Source: Flavobacterium psychrophilum
Lineage (GTDB): Bacteria > Bacteroidota > Bacteroidia > Flavobacteriales > Flavobacteriaceae
Direction of reading: 5' to 3'
Length of the DNA stretch: 64,000 nucleotides
Assembly (NCBI GenBank): GCA_945860385.1
Contig: CAMAQD010000002.1
Location: 124,001 to 188,000, forward strand
This document shows, one piece after another, positions 45,835-55,470 of the stretch; within the stretch, counting starts at the first letter, position 1, and the number at the start of each line of letters is the position of its first letter. The position numbers and the translations under genes were made by a program. Below the pieces are notes generated by a model. It searched no databases. It was not told the DNA's origin and worked only from the letters and a program-made list of their open reading frames with translations.

Positions 45835-46500
45835 TTACTTATTTATTCTGACGTCTAAACTTCCTGACACTTTAGGTTTTGCATCCTTTGTTCTATAATA
45901 GGTATTATCTTCTCTAGTAGTGTTTTGGTTATTACCATAATCTTGATTATTCGAGTTTTGATTGTTGGCATAATCATGATTGCTGCCATTATTATTTTGG
46001 CTGTATTGATACCCTCTGCCTCCATTTACAGCTCCTACAAAATCAACAATTTGACCACGACGGTTATAAATAATCTGCAAACCACCAACTTGTGTTAAAG
46101 CATAACGGTTATAAGTCATGTAAACAGAACCAACACGTTTAATTCTGTCATTTCCATCATAGTTAATAAACACATTTCCAATACGTCTAACTTTGCCTGT
46201 GTAATCGTGTTCTACTTTTACACCGTAATTTCTGTTTTGCCCATTTGCAGGAGATCCATAAGTCATATTTGGACCATTTCTTCTCCCTGATTTATAATAC
46301 ATTTCACCATTTGAAGGACGCGTATTAAAATCAAATTGTCCGTCAGGGAATACATAAAACTCAACGCCTCTTTCCGTGAATACAATTGGATCGGCATTTC
46401 TAAAATCAACAGGAGATCTTCCATGATTTCTTTCTGTTGCATTTGCTACTCCACTTCCAATAAGGAAGATACTAGCTACTAAAAGGGTAATTTTTTTCAT
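45835..46500 (-). CDS. secreted Asn/Tyr-rich protein of unknown function
   Basis: 221 residues with a signal peptide (to about GVANA, residue 22). Residues 30-160 contain several short beta repeats of the form GNVFINYDGNDRIKRVGSVYMTYNRYALTQVGG, like a beta-meander or MORN-like unit. Residues 165-205 are a low-complexity Asn-rich linker. ATG 46500 is preferred. I do not recognise a family; it is probably a periplasmic or surface structural protein. Confidence 0.75.
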   Translation of the reverse strand: MKKITLLVASIFLIGSGVANATERNHGRSPVDFRNADPIVFTERGVEFYVFPDGQFDFNTRPSNGEMYYKSGRRNGPNMTYGSPANGQNRNYGVKVEHDYTGKVRRIGNVFINYDGNDRIKRVGSVYMTYNRYALTQVGGLQIIYNRRGQIVDFVGAVNGGRGYQYSQNNNGSNHDYANNQNSNNQDYGNNQNTTREDNTYYRTKDAKPKVSGSLDVRINK

Positions 46501-46506
46501 AATCAA

Positions 46507-46939
46507 TATAATTTGGGTTTTGCCTACTCGTGAGCTTTTCGGCTTTCGCTTTTTTACTTATTTGAATAGGTTTATCCAAGTAGCGTGCCAAAGAATTAAA
46601 CTACAGTTTCGTTTTTTTAAACCATTTAATAATTATCAGCATTCAAAATCCTTAAAATCAATTATTTAAATTTTTTAAAAATAAAAACCAATTTACATAA
46701 AAGCTAAAAATTGGGTATTCTTTAACTAAAACCAAAATGTAGTTCAAGCCTTTTGTTATAATTTGAACCAAAAAAAATTACAATTAAATGTGTAGAAAAA
46801 GTACTTTTCTAAAGCAAAAATCAATTAATCAAACATATCATCTGGATTCAAACTTTTTCCAATAATACACCAAAATTAAATTTTCATCCACGCCACAATT
46901 ATCAGCTATTCTGTATTTTTACGAAATAAAATAATAACA
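46507..46939. other. 433-bp AT-rich spacer between divergent genes
   Basis: No gene, RNA or clear repeat is supported. It must hold both divergent promoters; TATTTTTA near 46914 is a weak -7 candidate for the oxidoreductase gene. Confidence 0.4.
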
Positions 46940-47938
46940 ATGGTAAACAACACCGAAAACACAAAAACAATCCGTTGGGGAATTCTAGGATGTGGCAATG
47001 TCACTGAACTAAAAAGCGGTCCAGCCTATCAAAAGACTAAGGGATTCAAAATCGAAGCCGTAATGCGTAGAGACGCCGAAAAAGCTGCCGATTATGCCAA
47101 AAGACACAACATCGGTAAATACTATTCTGATGCAGATGACTTAATCAATGATCCCGAAATTGATGCCATTTATATTGCAACTCCGCCAGATACACATCAT
47201 TTTTATGGTTTAAAAGTAGCTTTTGCCAGAAAAATTTGCTGCATCGAAAAACCATTGGCACCAAGCTATAAAGAAAGTGTCGAAATTTACGAAGCTTTTA
47301 AAGCGAAAGAGATTCCTTTATTCACGGCTTATTACAGAAGAACTTTACCTCGTTTTGAACAAATAAAAACTTGGTTGGAGAATAATGAAATAGGAGAAGT
47401 ACGTTCTATTAGATGGAATTTGACCAAATCGGCATCTCCTCAGGATTTGTCAGGAGAATACAATTGGCGCACCGATGCAAAAGTAGCTCCTGGAGGATAT
47501 TTTGATGATTTGGCGAGCCACGGTTTAGATTTATTTACACATCTTTTAGGAAATATAAAAGAAGTCTCCGGCTTTAGTTTGAACCAACAAGGATTATATT
47601 CTGCCAAAGATGCGATAACGGCTAGCTGGCTTCACGATTCTGGAATCACGGGAAATGGCAACTGGAATTTTGGTAGCCAAGAACGAGAGGATATCGTAGA
47701 AATTGCTGGAAGTAAAGGCAAAATTACATTTTCCATGTTCGAAAATGACCCGATTCTTTTGTCTACCGAAGAAGGCGAAACATCACTTTTTATAGAACAT
47801 CCAGAAAACGTACAATTACACCACGCAGAACGGATTCGGGAGCATCTTTTGGGCAATAGCTTGCATCCTTCGAATGGTTTGACAGCTTCTCACACCAGCT
47901 GGGTTATGGACAAAATTTTGGGAAACTTATTGGAATAA
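46940..47938 (+). CDS. Gfo/Idh/MocA-family oxidoreductase
   Basis: 332 residues. The N-terminal Rossmann fold (IRWGILGCGNVTELKSGPAYQ, residues 10-30) binds NAD(P). EKPLAPS near residue 98 is the EKP catalytic motif. The C-terminal beta-sheet domain (NWRTDAKVAPGGYFDDLASHGLDLFTHLLG) carries the substrate-site Asp and His. Such enzymes oxidise or reduce sugars, inositols or similar compounds; the substrate is not predictable here. It stands alone. Confidence 0.9.
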   Translation: MVNNTENTKTIRWGILGCGNVTELKSGPAYQKTKGFKIEAVMRRDAEKAADYAKRHNIGKYYSDADDLINDPEIDAIYIATPPDTHHFYGLKVAFARKICCIEKPLAPSYKESVEIYEAFKAKEIPLFTAYYRRTLPRFEQIKTWLENNEIGEVRSIRWNLTKSASPQDLSGEYNWRTDAKVAPGGYFDDLASHGLDLFTHLLGNIKEVSGFSLNQQGLYSAKDAITASWLHDSGITGNGNWNFGSQEREDIVEIAGSKGKITFSMFENDPILLSTEEGETSLFIEHPENVQLHHAERIREHLLGNSLHPSNGLTASHTSWVMDKILGNLLE

Positions 47939-47967
47939 AAAAAACAGCTCCAAAGAAGGAGCTGTTT
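47936..47967 (-). terminator. terminator shared by convergent genes
   Basis: Stem aaacagctcc / ggagctgttt with a 6-base loop. On the minus strand it is followed by a run of T bases, so it mainly ends the secreted-protein transcript. Confidence 0.8.
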
Positions 47968-47990
47968 CAAATCAAAGATTGGCTGAATAA

Positions 47991-48584
47991 CTATCTTTTA
48001 GAAAATGTTTTAGAAAATGACTTGTCATTATCAGTAACTACAAAAGTGTACTCTTCGTTTTGAAAATTGTAAACATCAAAAACCTTAGTAATTTTTTGAT
48101 CCATCAATTTCCCACTATCATAAACCAAATCATTATCTTGGTCATAGATTTTAATACGAGTAGGAGATTCATCTAAATTTAAAAAATTTAATTTTACTAA
48201 ACCGTCTTGTTCTATAAAAATTGGTTTAAGCTCATTTGAAATCGAGGTTTCCGATAACTTAGCAGTTGCTCCTACAATTGAAATTTCATATCTAGAGATT
48301 TTATATTCTGATTCTGCTACCAAAAAATAGATACCTTCTGGCAAAGCACTCAAATCATAAGTTCTATCTATAACCGTCTGAGAATCCAAATTTTCTGTAT
48401 GAATTATTTTGCCTTCTGCGTCATAAATAGACAAATCTAATTTGCTTGTCTCACTAATTACAAAATTAATTACCCTTCCTTGTTCTTTTTTTACACCTAG
48501 CGAAAAATCAACATCACTAGCATGTACGTTCATAGTTATCAATGCTATTCCCAACACTAAACTAAATTTAAATAAATTTTTCAT
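47991..48584 (-). CDS. secreted protein with two CTD-like beta domains
   Basis: A 197-residue exported protein (signal peptide to about NVHA). Residues 30-105 (LDLSIYDAEGKIIHTE, DLSALPEGIYFLVAES) and 130-195 (TRIKIYDQDNDLVYDS, EYTFVVTDNDKSFSKTF) are two Ig-like beta units. They resemble the C-terminal sorting domain of the type IX secretion system, or DUF3244. With no large N-terminal cargo, it is more likely a small periplasmic or surface protein than a T9SS effector. Confidence 0.75.
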   Translation of the reverse strand: MKNLFKFSLVLGIALITMNVHASDVDFSLGVKKEQGRVINFVISETSKLDLSIYDAEGKIIHTENLDSQTVIDRTYDLSALPEGIYFLVAESEYKISRYEISIVGATAKLSETSISNELKPIFIEQDGLVKLNFLNLDESPTRIKIYDQDNDLVYDSGKLMDQKITKVFDVYNFQNEEYTFVVTDNDKSFSKTFSKR

Positions 48585-48715
48585 GATTTTAATTTTTAGA
48601 TTTATACTAATTTTTTATTTGAAGCAAAGATATTGCAGTCATTTCGTGCATAACAACACTCCCTTTTCTCATTTGTGCACTATATTACCTTTTACGAAAA
48701 CGAAATAGGTTAAAA

Positions 48716-48748
48716 TTGGTAATTACGTGTTATTATAAGTTAATTTTG
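48716..48748 (+). promoter_or_regulatory. promoter of the AraC-family gene
   Basis: TTG (48716-48718), 22 bases, then TAATTTTG (48741-48748), which fits the Bacteroidota pattern. ATG follows 22 bases later. Confidence 0.5.
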
Positions 48749-48770
48749 TACTTTTTCTAAATACAACATT

Positions 48771-49643
48771 ATGAAAAACATACTCCCAACATTAGAAATT
48801 ATAGAACCGTCATTCGGAAGTTCCTTTTCTTTAACTCAATACGTCGATAATGATAATAGCAATGCGCATTTTTGGCATTATCATCCCGAAATCGAATTGG
48901 TATATGTAAATGGAGGCTCAGGAAAACGCCAAGTGGGCAGCCACATTTCTTATTACACCAGCGGGAGTCTCATACTTATAGGAAGTAATTTGCCGCATTG
49001 TGGTTTTACCGATGAAAAAACCGGAAACACAAAAGAAACGATAATCCATTTTAAACCCGACTTTTTGGGCACAGATTTCTTTGGAACTTCAGAAATGAAA
49101 AATATCAACCATCTATTTAATAGAGCTAAAGCCGGTCTGGTTTTTATTGGTGAAACCAAAAAAAGAATTGGAAGTAAACTGGAACTCATAGAAAATCAGA
49201 TGCCGTTTGAACGATTGCTTACATTACTTTCTATTCTAAATGAACTAGAAGAAGCTACTGAATTCAAGGTTTTGAATGCAGAAGGATTTTCGATGGATTT
49301 GCAAATGCAGGATAATGACAAAATCAACACCATTTTTAATTATGTGAAAGATAATTTTCAAGAACAAATTACTCTGGAAGAAGTGGCTGATTTGGTGAGT
49401 ATGACGGTTCCTTCTTTATGCCGATATTTCAAAAAAATAACCAAAAAAACGTTTACTAAGTTTGTCAATGAATACCGCTTGGTTCACGCATCCAAACTTT
49501 TGGCTGAAAAACCCATTAGCATTACTGAAATTTGTTTCGAAAGTGGATTTAATAATTTTAGCTATTTCAATAAAACTTTTAAAGAGTTTACAGGCAAGAG
49601 TGCTTCACAATATCGCAAAGAACTCCATTCGGTGTTAAAATAA
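48771..49643 (+). CDS. AraC-family transcriptional regulator
   Basis: 290 residues. The N-terminal half is a cupin ligand domain (HFWHYHPEIELVYVNGGSGKRQVGSHI, LILIGSNLPHCG). The C-terminal ~100 residues carry two helix-turn-helix units: ITLEEVADLVSMTVPSLCRYFKKITKKTFTKFVNEYR and ISITEICFESGFNNFSYFNKTFKEFTGKSASQYRK. It probably senses a small sugar-like molecule. It has its own promoter; the target is unknown. Confidence 0.92.
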   Translation: MKNILPTLEIIEPSFGSSFSLTQYVDNDNSNAHFWHYHPEIELVYVNGGSGKRQVGSHISYYTSGSLILIGSNLPHCGFTDEKTGNTKETIIHFKPDFLGTDFFGTSEMKNINHLFNRAKAGLVFIGETKKRIGSKLELIENQMPFERLLTLLSILNELEEATEFKVLNAEGFSMDLQMQDNDKINTIFNYVKDNFQEQITLEEVADLVSMTVPSLCRYFKKITKKTFTKFVNEYRLVHASKLLAEKPISITEICFESGFNNFSYFNKTFKEFTGKSASQYRKELHSVLK

Positions 49644-49750
49644 TATAAAAAAGAAAACATCAAATATTTATCAGTTATCAAATTTTAAACCTGATTAATT
49701 TGTTGATTTCTCTTAAATTTATTAATTATTTAAAGCAGTTGTAGTGTAAA

Positions 49751-50203
49751 TTAATTGACTTTATCTTTCAAAAATAAAAGTGACACCCCATAAACCCCAA
49801 CAGCAATAGGAACTGCAGTAAATAACCATCCTCCTAAACCACAAACTAATGCAAAGGAAAGTTGAGTCAAAGTTTGAAAAAAACTATTTTGAAAAGAATT
49901 AATAATTTCTTCGACCGTATGATGATTTTGAGGAACGGAAAAAATAAATTCGCCTACTCGTATAAAAGGAATTATCAATAAAATCTGTAATGGCCACAAC
50001 AAATAACTCATCGAAATCATCACGGGTAAATTCAATTTCCGTTTTAAGGAAACAGCTGTAATCATAAAAGTGCTGACTCCAAGAATCGGAACAGTCGAAA
50101 TTAATCCGGACACAATAATGCTCTGAATCAATTCCTTTGGAGTTAAACCTTGTTTTAAAAGTGCGGTGGTTTTATTTTTTACTTTACTTAATCTCTCTTT
50201 CAA
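49751..50203 (-). CDS. DUF2062 membrane protein
   Basis: 150 residues with three to four hydrophobic segments. GLTPKELIQSIIVSGLISTVPILGVSTFM matches the start of DUF2062, a small inner-membrane family often found with glycosyltransferases or lipid genes. The start is TTG 50203, directly next to the transporter stop with no gap, so it is translated by coupling. Function unknown. Confidence 0.75.
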   Translation of the reverse strand: MKERLSKVKNKTTALLKQGLTPKELIQSIIVSGLISTVPILGVSTFMITAVSLKRKLNLPVMISMSYLLWPLQILLIIPFIRVGEFIFSVPQNHHTVEEIINSFQNSFFQTLTQLSFALVCGLGGWLFTAVPIAVGVYGVSLLFLKDKVN

Positions 50204-51478
50204 TTATTTATGGTTTTCGTGTTCCTCCAAATCCTGTTGCAAATCTAATTTTCTGAATGATGGTAATTTAATTCCTGTAAAGACTACAATTAAAAGTGTC
50301 ATACTTCCGCCAAAAACAACCGCAGAAACAGTTCCCATCAACTTGGCTGTCAATCCACTTTCGAAAGCTCCTAACTCATTTGACGAACCCACAAAAATTG
50401 AATTAACCGCAGCCACTCGACCTCTCATAGAGTCAGGTGTTTTAAGTTGCAAAATCGTTTGACGAATCACCACAGAAATTCCATCCGTAACGCCACTCAT
50501 AAACAAAGCAAAAACCGATAACCAAAACCAAGTAGAAAGTCCGAAAACAATGATACATACACCAAAACCAAAAATGGCTGCCAAAAGTTTAATTCCCGCA
50601 TTTTTATAAAAAGGCAAATGAGCCGCAACAAACATAGTCAACAACGCTCCAACAGCTGGAGCAGCTCTTAAAACCCCAAAACCTTCAGGACCAACTTTCA
50701 AAATATCCTGAGCAAAAATGGGTAAAAGCGCCACTGCTCCACCAAAAAGAACTGCGACCATATCAAGAGTTAAAGCCCCGAGAATTGATTTATTGGTGTA
50801 AACAAATTTCACGCCTTCCTTTAAACTTTCCATTATAGGTTCTCCAATTTTTGGATTCAAAATAGGCTTCTTAGAAATTTGTGTCAGTAGCATTAAGGCT
50901 AAAATTGAACAGATAAGAATAGTAGCCATCGACCAATGGACACCAATCCAAGTAATCGAAAATCCTGCAACAGCTGGCCCAACAACAGCGCCAATTTGCC
51001 ATACGGAACTGCTCCAAGTAGCTGCGTTTGGATAAGCTTTTTTAGGAACTATTAAAGACATTAACGAAAAGATGGTTGGTCCTAAAAACGCACGAACTAG
51101 TCCACCTAAAAAGACCATAAAATAAATTGAATACAAAATAGTATCAGTCGACCAATCACCAACAACTTTAGGCCAAGTCAATAAAAAAAGTCCAAAACTT
51201 ATGATGGAAAATCCAAAAATACACTTTAAGAGCATTCCTTTTTTTTCTTTTTGATCCACAATATGTCCTGCAAACAATGCCATCCCAATGGCAGGAATTA
51301 CTTCCATTAATCCAATCATTCCCAGCGAAAGAGCGCTTTTGGTCAAACTATAGACTTCCCATTCGATGATGATAAACTGCATCGACCAGGCAAAAACCAT
51401 AGCAAATCGCAGCAACAAAAACATATTGAATTCTCTAAAACGCAAGGCTGCGTATGGATCTTTAACTTTAACTTTCAT
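50204..51478 (-). CDS. MFS exporter (EntS/DHA3-like)
   Basis: 424 residues with 10-12 hydrophobic segments. AGHIVDQKEKKGMLLKC near residue 70 is the MFS loop 2-3 motif, and DSMRGRVAAVNSIFVGSSNELGAFESG near 355 is typical of DHA3 exporters. It probably exports a drug or siderophore-like compound. It is downstream of recJ by 5 bases and upstream of the DUF2062 gene, forming a minus-strand operon. Confidence 0.85.
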   Translation of the reverse strand: MKVKVKDPYAALRFREFNMFLLLRFAMVFAWSMQFIIIEWEVYSLTKSALSLGMIGLMEVIPAIGMALFAGHIVDQKEKKGMLLKCIFGFSIISFGLFLLTWPKVVGDWSTDTILYSIYFMVFLGGLVRAFLGPTIFSLMSLIVPKKAYPNAATWSSSVWQIGAVVGPAVAGFSITWIGVHWSMATILICSILALMLLTQISKKPILNPKIGEPIMESLKEGVKFVYTNKSILGALTLDMVAVLFGGAVALLPIFAQDILKVGPEGFGVLRAAPAVGALLTMFVAAHLPFYKNAGIKLLAAIFGFGVCIIVFGLSTWFWLSVFALFMSGVTDGISVVIRQTILQLKTPDSMRGRVAAVNSIFVGSSNELGAFESGLTAKLMGTVSAVVFGGSMTLLIVVFTGIKLPSFRKLDLQQDLEEHENHK

Positions 51479-51483
51479 AATTT

Positions 51484-53172
51484 TTATTTAATATCTTTCA
51501 ATCGCAATTGAACGGAAGTTTTACCATTCCATTCATTCTCATCTATACAATAGACCGCTTCGAACGGCTTTTTATTCGTAGTCAGCTCCATTTTATTCCC
51601 TAATCCAAAACCTATCGCCGCCATTCCTTCCGAATTATTTTGACGAACAAAAAGTTTTAAATGTTCTCCATCAACACCCAATTTTTGGGCATAACCAGTA
51701 TCTTTTACATTTTTAGTCAGGAAAACTGGAGTCATATTTTGAGGTCCAAAAGGTTCGAATTGTTTCAAAATCCGAGTTAGTTTTGGAGTAATATCCGTTA
51801 AATTAATTTCGGCATCTATCGAAATTTCAGGTGTCAACATATCAGGATGAATGGTTTCTTCCACCACTTTTTCGAAAGCATTTTTAAAAAGTTGATAATT
51901 TTCTTCCAATAAAGTCATTCCCGCAGCATACATATGTCCGCCAAATTGCTCTAAATGTTCCGAACAGGCTTCTAAGGCATTATAAACGTCAAACCCTTTT
52001 ACAGAACGGGCCGAAGCAGCATATTTATCACCACTTTTGGTAAAAACCAGGGTCGGTCTATAATAGGTTTCTATCAATCTCGAAGCCACGATTCCAATCA
52101 CGCCTTTGTGCCAATCTTGTTGAAAAACTACCGATGTAAATCGTTTTTCTTCATTATTTTCTATAATCTGAGCCAAAGCTTCTTTGGTAATTTGTTTGTC
52201 TAAATCTTTCCTTTCGGAATTATACGCTTCAATTTCTGATGCAAATTGTTGCGCTTGTTCAAAGTCAAATTCCGTCAGCAATTCCACCGCGTGATTCCCG
52301 TGTTTGATTCGTCCTGCCGCATTAATTCTGGGTGCGATAATAAAAACCACATCGGTAATGTCTAATGTTTGTTTTTTTATTTGATGAATTAAAGCTTTAA
52401 ATCCAGGTCTCGGATCGGAGTTGATAACCTGCAGACCAAAATAAGCCAAAATCCTGTTTTCACCCGTCATTGGAACAATATCAGCGGCAATTGCAGTCGC
52501 CACCAAATCCAAATACGAAGTTAAATCTTCGATAGTCTGATTCCGGTTTTCACCCAAAGCCTGAATCAATTTGAAACCAATTCCACAACCGCACAATTCA
52601 TCATAAGGATAAGTACAATCATCGCGTTTTGGATCCAAAACCGCAACAGCTTTCGGCAAAGAATTCCCTGGTCTGTGGTGATCGCAAATGATAAAATCGA
52701 TATTTTTTTCTTTGGCGTACACTACGTGATCAATAGATTTTATTCCACAATCCAAGGCAATAATCAGCGAAAATCCATTGTCGTCGGCATAATCAATTCC
52801 CTTGAAAGAAATACCATAACCTTCGTCATAACGATCTGGAATATAGGTGGCAACATTCGGATAATACGTTTTCAAATAAGAGGAAACCAAGGAAACTGCC
52901 GTTGTTCCATCCACATCATAATCGCCAAAAACGAGAATATTTTCGCCGTTTTCAATCGCTAATTCAATGCGCTCGACTGCCTTGTCCATATCCTTCATCA
53001 GATAAGGACTGTGCAAATCTTCTAAAGTGGGACGAAAAAATTGTCGCGCTTCTTCATAAGTTTCAATACCGCGTTGCACCAGAAGCGTTGCTACAAATTC
53101 TTCAACATTCAAAACCGCAGCAAGATTTTTAACTTTTTCTTCCGAAGGTTTTGGTTTGATGGTCCAGCGCAT
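51484..53172 (-). CDS. recJ: single-stranded-DNA-specific exonuclease RecJ
   Basis: 562 residues of the DHH superfamily. VFGDYDVDGTTA near residue 82 and ICDHHRPG near 165 are metal-binding motifs, and GGHMYAAGMTL near 405 is the DHHA1 motif. It degrades 5'-ended single strands in recombination and mismatch repair. Normal length for the short RecJ form. Confidence 0.95.
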   Translation of the reverse strand: MRWTIKPKPSEEKVKNLAAVLNVEEFVATLLVQRGIETYEEARQFFRPTLEDLHSPYLMKDMDKAVERIELAIENGENILVFGDYDVDGTTAVSLVSSYLKTYYPNVATYIPDRYDEGYGISFKGIDYADDNGFSLIIALDCGIKSIDHVVYAKEKNIDFIICDHHRPGNSLPKAVAVLDPKRDDCTYPYDELCGCGIGFKLIQALGENRNQTIEDLTSYLDLVATAIAADIVPMTGENRILAYFGLQVINSDPRPGFKALIHQIKKQTLDITDVVFIIAPRINAAGRIKHGNHAVELLTEFDFEQAQQFASEIEAYNSERKDLDKQITKEALAQIIENNEEKRFTSVVFQQDWHKGVIGIVASRLIETYYRPTLVFTKSGDKYAASARSVKGFDVYNALEACSEHLEQFGGHMYAAGMTLLEENYQLFKNAFEKVVEETIHPDMLTPEISIDAEINLTDITPKLTRILKQFEPFGPQNMTPVFLTKNVKDTGYAQKLGVDGEHLKLFVRQNNSEGMAAIGFGLGNKMELTTNKKPFEAVYCIDENEWNGKTSVQLRLKDIK

Positions 53173-53231
53173 ATTGATTGTTTTAAATTGAAAACCAAAT
53201 TTAGTTTAAATTATGGTCAAAAAGAAAACCC

Positions 53232-53285
53232 TTAAGATATTAAGTTGCATTAAGCATTAAACCTTAATGGAACTTAATATCTTAA
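53232..53285. repeat. perfect 15-bp inverted repeat between recJ and the adenine deaminase gene
   Basis: ttaagatattaagtt (53232-53246) and its exact complement (53271-53285) enclose 24 bases rich in cattaa/ttaatg. It lies between two divergent starts, so it is not an ordinary terminator. It could be an operator, an RNA hairpin or a small dispersed repeat. Confidence 0.7.
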
Positions 53286-53353
53286 TGGTTCAAAAAATAA
53301 AAATTAATTTTTAAATAATTTAAGACGCCTCAAAAAATAACGCAAAATCGCAG

Positions 53354-53361
53354 TACTTTTG
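53354..53361 (+). promoter_or_regulatory. -7 element for the adenine deaminase gene
   Basis: TACTTTTG matches TAnnTTTG and lies 23 bases before the ATG. Confidence 0.5.
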
Positions 53362-53384
53362 AATATCTTTTTAAATCAACCAAA

Positions 53385-55007
53385 ATGCAAATTCAAGGAC
53401 AAATTGTTGACATCCAAAACCGATGCATTTATGCCGGTGAAATCACTTTCGAAAACGGGAAAATCACTTCAATTATCGAGAAAAATCACGACGTGCAACA
53501 TTTCATTATGCCAGGATTTATAGACTCCCATATTCATATCGAAAGTTCGATGCTGGTTCCTTCCGAATTTGCAAAAATTGCTGTGCTGCACGGAACGGTT
53601 GCCACGATTTCCGACCCACACGAAATTGCCAATGTTCTCGGTACAGCAGGTGTTTATTATATGATTGAAAACGGTAAAAAAGTGCCGTTAAAATTTCATT
53701 TTGGTGCGCCATCTTGTGTACCTGCCACCATTTTCGAAAGTGCTGGCGCAACAATCGATTCGGAAGTAATAAAAGAATTAATGGCTTCACCCGACATTTA
53801 TTATTTAGCCGAAATGATGAATTATCCTGGAGTTCTTTTCGACGATGAAGAAGTTTTAAAGAAAATTGAATGGGCCAAATATTTCAACAAACCAGTCGAT
53901 GGTCACGCACCAGGATTGCGAGGCGAACCCATAAAAAAATATATTTCGGCAGGAATTACAACTGACCACGAATGTTTCACTTTTGAAGAAGCAGAAGAAA
54001 AATTATCGCTGGGAATGAAAGTGCTCATTCGCGAAGGAAGTGCCGCCAAAAACTTCGAAGCACTTATTGATTTACTTCCAGAAAATTACGAAAACATGAT
54101 GTTCTGTTCAGACGACAAACATCCTGACGATTTGATTGTGGGACACATCAACTTGCTTTGTGCTCGTGCTGTTGCCAAAGGAATTGACGTTTTCAAAGTC
54201 CTTCAAGCCGCTTGCGTAAATCCCGTGAACCATTACAAAATGAATGTCGGTCTTTTGAAAGAAAATGATGCTGCCGATTTTATAGTAGTTGAAGATTTGA
54301 TTAATTTTAAAGTAAAACAAACCTACATCAATGGGGAATTAGTAGCCAAAAACGGAAAGTCTTTTGTGAAACATATTCCATTTGAAACGCCTAATAATTT
54401 CAACATCACTTCCAAACAAATCAGTGATTTTGAAGTTTTGGGTTCAGGTTCAAAAATTCGAGTAATCGAAGCCTTGGAAGGGCAATTGATTACCAATGAA
54501 ATTCATCATAAATCACTAATCGTTGACGGGCAACTAGTTTCTGACACGGAAAATGACATCTTGAAAATGGCTGTTGTAAATCGTTATCAGGATACTAAAC
54601 CCGCTGTTGCTTTCATCAAGAATTTTGGGTTGAAAAAAGGAGCAATTGCCAGTTCTGTCGCGCACGATTGTCATAATATTGTTGTGGTAGGAACTTCGGA
54701 CGATGAAATTTGCAATGCAGTAAACCTTATCATCGAAAACAGAGGTGGAGTTTGCGCGGTGAATGGCTCCGAAAACAAACTGTTGGCTTTGCCCGTTGCC
54801 GGAATTATGAGTGACAAAAATGGCTGGGAAACCGGAAAGTTATATCAGGAAATTGATGCGATGGCGAAAGAATTGGGCAGCAATTTGAAAGCACCTTTTA
54901 TGACGCTTTCGTTTATGGCTTTATTGGTTATTCCCGATTTGAAATTATCAGATAAAGGATTGTTTAGTGGCAATACTTTTTCGTTTGTGGATTTGGAAGT
55001 AGAGTAA
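53385..55007 (+). CDS. ade: adenine deaminase
   Basis: 540 residues of the amidohydrolase superfamily, AdeC/YicP type, converting adenine to hypoxanthine and ammonia for purine salvage. Metal-site motifs: [14 protein letters not shown] near residue 42, DGHAPG near 180, TDHECFT near 198 and SDDKHPDD near 240. The C-terminal [14 protein letters not shown] region is family-specific. Normal length. Confidence 0.94.
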   Translation: MQIQGQIVDIQNRCIYAGEITFENGKITSIIEKNHDVQHFIMPGFIDSHIHIESSMLVPSEFAKIAVLHGTVATISDPHEIANVLGTAGVYYMIENGKKVPLKFHFGAPSCVPATIFESAGATIDSEVIKELMASPDIYYLAEMMNYPGVLFDDEEVLKKIEWAKYFNKPVDGHAPGLRGEPIKKYISAGITTDHECFTFEEAEEKLSLGMKVLIREGSAAKNFEALIDLLPENYENMMFCSDDKHPDDLIVGHINLLCARAVAKGIDVFKVLQAACVNPVNHYKMNVGLLKENDAADFIVVEDLINFKVKQTYINGELVAKNGKSFVKHIPFETPNNFNITSKQISDFEVLGSGSKIRVIEALEGQLITNEIHHKSLIVDGQLVSDTENDILKMAVVNRYQDTKPAVAFIKNFGLKKGAIASSVAHDCHNIVVVGTSDDEICNAVNLIIENRGGVCAVNGSENKLLALPVAGIMSDKNGWETGKLYQEIDAMAKELGSNLKAPFMTLSFMALLVIPDLKLSDKGLFSGNTFSFVDLEVE

Positions 55008-55008
55008 A

Positions 55009-55359
55009 TTATAATGATTTCAAAGCCAAAGCTTCTCCTTCAAATTTGATTCCATCCCAACCTGATTTTATAAAATTACGAATATTTTGATGGTTTGTTC
55101 CTTCTGGATTCCCTAATACTTCTTCAAAATAATAGGCTCCAAAACAAGCTAATGTTTCAGCTTGAGACAAGTTTTGCAATTTTGCAAAAGCAAATAATTT
55201 GCAGGAACCTGAGTTTTCGTCTGCGTCATTGTGTTGTGTTCCGTTATCGAAAGTCGTTGGAGTAAAATTGTAATTTTCTTCAATAACGGCAATGGTTTCA
55301 GGAAATGTAATGGCGTTTGGTGTTTGTTTTAATTTTTCTAAAAAAGAAGTTATGCTCAT
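55009..55359 (-). CDS. HopJ-family protein
   Basis: A 116-residue protein matching the HopJ domain (FPETIAVIEENYNFTPTTFDNG, NDADENSGSCKLFAFAKLQNLS, CFGAYYFEEVLGNPEGTNHQNIRNF). The name comes from a Pseudomonas effector, but the domain is common in free-living bacteria and here there is no secretion system or signal. It is cytoplasmic by sequence. Function unknown. It converges with ade with one base between stops. Confidence 0.88.
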   Translation of the reverse strand: MSITSFLEKLKQTPNAITFPETIAVIEENYNFTPTTFDNGTQHNDADENSGSCKLFAFAKLQNLSQAETLACFGAYYFEEVLGNPEGTNHQNIRNFIKSGWDGIKFEGEALALKSL

Positions 55360-55470
55360 TGCGAAATCTATTTAATTATCGTTTAATAATGTTTTGAAAC
55401 TTTATAAAAATCAGAATCAATTTTTTAGTTATGTGAGTAAAAATTTAAACTTTGAAAAAAATTAAACCTT

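Noticed and set aside
47991..48584. T9SS cargo protein
   Set aside because: The CTD-like units make up the whole protein and there is no cargo domain, so secretion by T9SS is not supported.
55009..55359. HopJ protein as a type III secreted effector
   Set aside because: No type III secretion genes or secretion signal; the domain is widespread in non-pathogens.
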